A stretch of DNA of 15,924 nt, from assembly GCA_003561595.1 (NCBI GenBank), contig PWWF01000416.1, positions 1 to 15,924 on the forward strand, given 5' to 3'. The notes under the pieces are model-generated. The model made no database searches, was not told the DNA's origin, and saw only the letters and a program-made list of their open reading frames with translations. Positions 14,004-15,924 of this stretch are shown here, piece after piece. The number at the start of each line of letters is the position of its first letter. The first letter of the stretch is position 1. This DNA is from Paracoccaceae bacterium (GTDB lineage: Bacteria > Pseudomonadota > Alphaproteobacteria > Rhodobacterales > Rhodobacteraceae). A program made the translations under genes and the position numbers.

Positions 14004-15212
14004 TCAGTCCCAGCCGTCTTTCAGGATCACATCGGATGCACCATCGCGCCCGCGCGCGGCAACACCGCGAAAGACCCCGTCCTGCCACTGCCCGACAGTC
14101 CAGTAGCGTTCATTGTCATTCATCTCGTTGAACTGGATGGGGCCAAGCACGGTTTCATATTCGTTCGAACTGTCCTGCAGATACGCCATCACGACTTCGC
14201 GGTCCTTGGACCCCGTCGCCTCTATCGCCTGGCCCAGGATTTCGAGCGTGGCATAGGTCGAGGCAGAGGCCCAGTAATCGGGCAACTGTCCGGTGAGTTC
14301 CATATGCGCCTCGGCGAATTCCTGGAATGCCGGGTCATCGGGGTTCACCCCGCCCATGCCCATCACGCCCTCGGCCTGATCGCCGAAGCGTTCCTGGAAC
14401 GAGGGAAAGGCCGTGGCGACAGCCGTGAAGAAGACGCTCGGCTGAAAGTTCTGCACAATCGCCTGATCGGTCAGCGCAAAGGTATCTGCCGGGTAGGACC
14501 AGGCGATAAAGGCGTCAGGCTCTGCCGCGCGCGCGCCATCGATGATGGGTGCGATATCCTGCGTGCCCAGCGGATAGGATGTCTGATAGACGATCTCGAA
14601 CCCGTTTTCTTCCAGCACGTCGCGCGAGATCTCTGCCATCTCGATGCCAAAAGCGTCGGCCACATTGACCAGCGCCACACGGTCGCCGATCTCGCCCGCG
14701 TCACGTAGATCAACCAGCACCTGCGCGGTATCTTCTGCCATCACACCAGTGCGGCCCAGCACGAAGAACATGCCCGGAAACTGCGCAGACAATTCCGGCT
14801 GCTGGTTGGTCACGTTCGAGCCAGTGATCTGCGGATAGCCCAACTGGCTGAAGATCGGCGCGGCGGCAAGGTTAAGCCCGGTGGAATAGGGCGCAACCAT
14901 GAAATCCACCTGATCCTGCGTGGCCATCCGCTGCGCGGCCTGAATCGTCTGCTGCGGGTTGGTCTGGTCGTCATATTCGATCAGTTCGATCATCGCGGGG
15001 CCATCGGCAAGCTGCAGGCCGCCGGCCTCATTGACCTGATGCACCCACAGGCGCACTGCGGGCCAATGGGTGACATCCGCGCCCCCGGCCAGCGGGCCGG
15101 TCTTGGGGGCTGCCGCACCCATGCGGATCACATCCTGCGCGCTGGCCGCGCCCATGCTGACGGCCAGCATGGCCCCGGCTGCGACGCTCATCATCAGATT
15201 TCTGCGTTTCAT
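14004..15212 (-). CDS. Periplasmic solute-binding protein of a HAAT-type ABC transporter
   Basis: A 402-residue exported binding protein. The first 25 residues are a signal peptide: MKRR, a hydrophobic core, and a cut after AASA before QDVIRMG. The mature part follows the Leu/Ile/Val-binding-protein family plan. IRMGAAAPKTGPLAGGAD is the N-terminal lobe. DDQTNPQQTIQAAQRMATQDQVDFMVAPYS holds the first ligand-contact loop region. Next come the ITGSNVT hinge segment, VALVNVADAFGIEMAE, and the family end VILKDGWD. The ligand is not deducible: members bind branched-chain or aromatic amino acids, amides, or aromatic acids. Being followed by an aromatic-type aldehyde dehydrogenase makes a non-amino-acid ligand plausible. 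It is the first gene of the operon, with a strong GGGAGGAG ribosome-binding site. Confidence 0.92.
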   Translation of the reverse strand: MKRRNLMMSVAAGAMLAVSMGAASAQDVIRMGAAAPKTGPLAGGADVTHWPAVRLWVHQVNEAGGLQLADGPAMIELIEYDDQTNPQQTIQAAQRMATQDQVDFMVAPYSTGLNLAAAPIFSQLGYPQITGSNVTNQQPELSAQFPGMFFVLGRTGVMAEDTAQVLVDLRDAGEIGDRVALVNVADAFGIEMAEISRDVLEENGFEIVYQTSYPLGTQDIAPIIDGARAAEPDAFIAWSYPADTFALTDQAIVQNFQPSVFFTAVATAFPSFQERFGDQAEGVMGMGGVNPDDPAFQEFAEAHMELTGQLPDYWASASTYATLEILGQAIEATGSKDREVVMAYLQDSSNEYETVLGPIQFNEMNDNERYWTVGQWQDGVFRGVAARGRDGASDVILKDGWD

Positions 15213-15231
15213 GTCTATTCTCCTCCCAGAA

Positions 15232-15254
15232 GCGTGTCGGTCATCCGATCACGC
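15232..15254 (-). promoter_or_regulatory. Leader hairpin just upstream of the binding-protein ribosome-binding site
   Basis: On the minus strand GCGTG-A-TCGG-ATGA-CCGA-CACGC forms a 9-bp stem with one bulged A and a 4-base loop. It ends about 5 bases before the GGAGGAG ribosome-binding site (15226-15220). It may stabilise the mRNA or influence initiation. It does not match any riboswitch class I recognise. Confidence 0.4.
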
Positions 15255-15340
15255 AGACATTTGACTTGTGCCGTGTGTCGTTCCGACCTGTTTCCCCTGC
15301 CCTGCTTCTCCTCAGGCTAGGCCGCGTGACCTGCCTCCGC

Positions 15341-15352
15341 AATTATATAATT
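15341..15352 (-). promoter_or_regulatory. AT-rich palindrome with candidate -10 box for the transporter operon
   Basis: AATTATATAATT is a perfect 12-bp palindrome in otherwise GC-rich DNA. On the minus strand it holds a full consensus TATAAT (15347-15342). No good -35 box lies at 16-18 bases (GGTTAA or AGGTTA are the best), so an activator may be needed, or the palindrome may itself be a protein site. A start near 15335 would give a leader of about 120 bases. The gap 15213-15397 holds no gene. Confidence 0.4.
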
Positions 15353-15397
15353 CGCCGACTGACTTAACCTTAGGGCTATGTTTTATGCGCCCCGCCA

Positions 15398-15924
15398 TCA
15401 GCGTCCCATCATCGTTTCAGGTAGGAACAGCGCGATCTGCGGGAACATGATCAGCAGGCACACACAAACCGCCATCGCCAGCCAGAACGGCATGATACCG
15501 CGATAGATCTTGCCCAGCGGCACATGCTGCGCCACGCCCTTGACCACAAAGACATTCATCCCCACCGGTGGTGATATCAACCCCATCTCGACCACCACGA
15601 CCATCACGATGCCGAACCAGATCGGGTCATAGCCCAGTGTCGTGATGATCGGCAGCACGATGGGCACGGTCAGCACCAGCATGGCGAACCCTTCCATGAA
15701 GGTGCCAAGGATGATGTAGAGTGCAATGATGATCAGCAGGATGCCCAGCGCGGGCACGGCCAGATCGCCCACCGCTGCCGCCAGATTGACGGGTATCCGG
15801 GTCAGCGCAAGGAACGGCGCGAAGAAATGCGCCCCGATCAGGATGAAGAACACCATCGAGGTGGTCTTGATCGTGCTCAGCAGCGCCTCGAAAAAGCGCC
15901 CGAAGGTCAGCTTGCCCGACCACA
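15398..15924 (-). CDS. dctM: TRAP transporter large permease subunit, C-terminal part (5' end outside window)
   Basis: The frame is open to the window edge, beginning mid-protein at WSGKLTFGRFFEALLSTIKTTSMVFFILIGAHFF, so the gene is cut by the window. About 174 residues are present, with several membrane helices. Typical DctM features are GTFMEGFAMLVLTVPIVLPI, GYDPIWFGI, EMGLISPPVGMNVFVVKG (the conserved substrate/ion-path segment of the family) and GIMPFWLAM near the end. DctM with a small DctQ subunit and a periplasmic DctP protein imports organic acids with sodium. Those partners must lie upstream, outside the window. It ends 185 bases before the ABC transporter gene. No terminator is visible, so some read-through into the next operon is possible. 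An internal ATG at 15856 is not the real start. Confidence 0.9.
   Translation of the reverse strand, partial: WSGKLTFGRFFEALLSTIKTTSMVFFILIGAHFFAPFLALTRIPVNLAAAVGDLAVPALGILLIIIALYIILGTFMEGFAMLVLTVPIVLPIITTLGYDPIWFGIVMVVVVEMGLISPPVGMNVFVVKGVAQHVPLGKIYRGIMPFWLAMAVCVCLLIMFPQIALFLPETMMGR

Noticed and set aside
1..15924. Horizontally acquired island, prophage, CRISPR array or insertion sequence
   Set aside because: No integrase, transposase, tRNA, direct-repeat array or clear shift in base composition was found; all genes share one strand and similar codon use.

Overview
The window looks like a chromosomal segment of a high-GC alphaproteobacterium, most likely a Rhodobacterales (Roseobacter/Paracoccaceae-type) organism. 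This is inferred from the GC-rich third positions, the Ala/Arg-rich proteins, and the combination of TRAP and branched-chain-amino-acid-type (HAAT) ABC transporters. Every gene I can support is on the minus strand, so transcription runs from high to low coordinates.

Layout in the direction of transcription. (1) 15924-15398: the 3' end of a TRAP transporter large permease (DctM type). (2) 15212-6362: one long presumed operon, with many overlapping or nearly abutting genes. It encodes a periplasmic solute-binding protein, LivH- and LivM-type permeases, LivG- and LivF-type ATPases (LivF with an unusual Pro/Ala-rich tail of about 170 residues), a benzaldehyde/vanillin-dehydrogenase-like aldehyde dehydrogenase, a short-chain-dehydrogenase-fold protein lacking the usual catalytic residues, and a flotillin-like membrane protein. 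(3) 6267-3395: a second, separately controlled operon of a MetF-family methylenetetrahydrofolate reductase, a second aldehyde dehydrogenase and a GNAT acetyltransferase. Its promoter carries two copies of a 14-bp GTATAC-centred site in inverted orientation, which looks like a GntR-type operator pair. (4) 3223-1: a MotA/TolQ/ExbB-type proton-channel protein followed by a long coiled-coil OmpA/MotB-type peptidoglycan-binding partner. The reading frame of the partner is cut by a single in-frame TAG at 883-885, inside a 28-residue tandem repeat, and then stays open to the window edge.

How the genes may work together (inference): the ABC transporter imports an unidentified small organic acid, amino acid or aromatic compound, and the co-transcribed aldehyde dehydrogenase oxidises an aldehyde derived from it. 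The neighbouring MetF/aldehyde dehydrogenase operon could handle methyl or formaldehyde-level carbon from demethylation, as MetF does in O-demethylation or DMSP pathways elsewhere. No demethylase is in the window, so this link is untested. The MotA-like/OmpA-like pair appears unrelated to the catabolic genes and probably acts in the cell envelope.

I found no tRNA, rRNA, CRISPR array, insertion sequence or prophage gene. The largest gaps without a gene are 15213-15397 and 3224-3394, both under 300 bases and both described below. The most notable points are the amber-interrupted OmpA gene, the paired operators, the LivF tail, the degenerate LivG signature motif and the SDR without catalytic residues. 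I see no clear wholly new multigene system.
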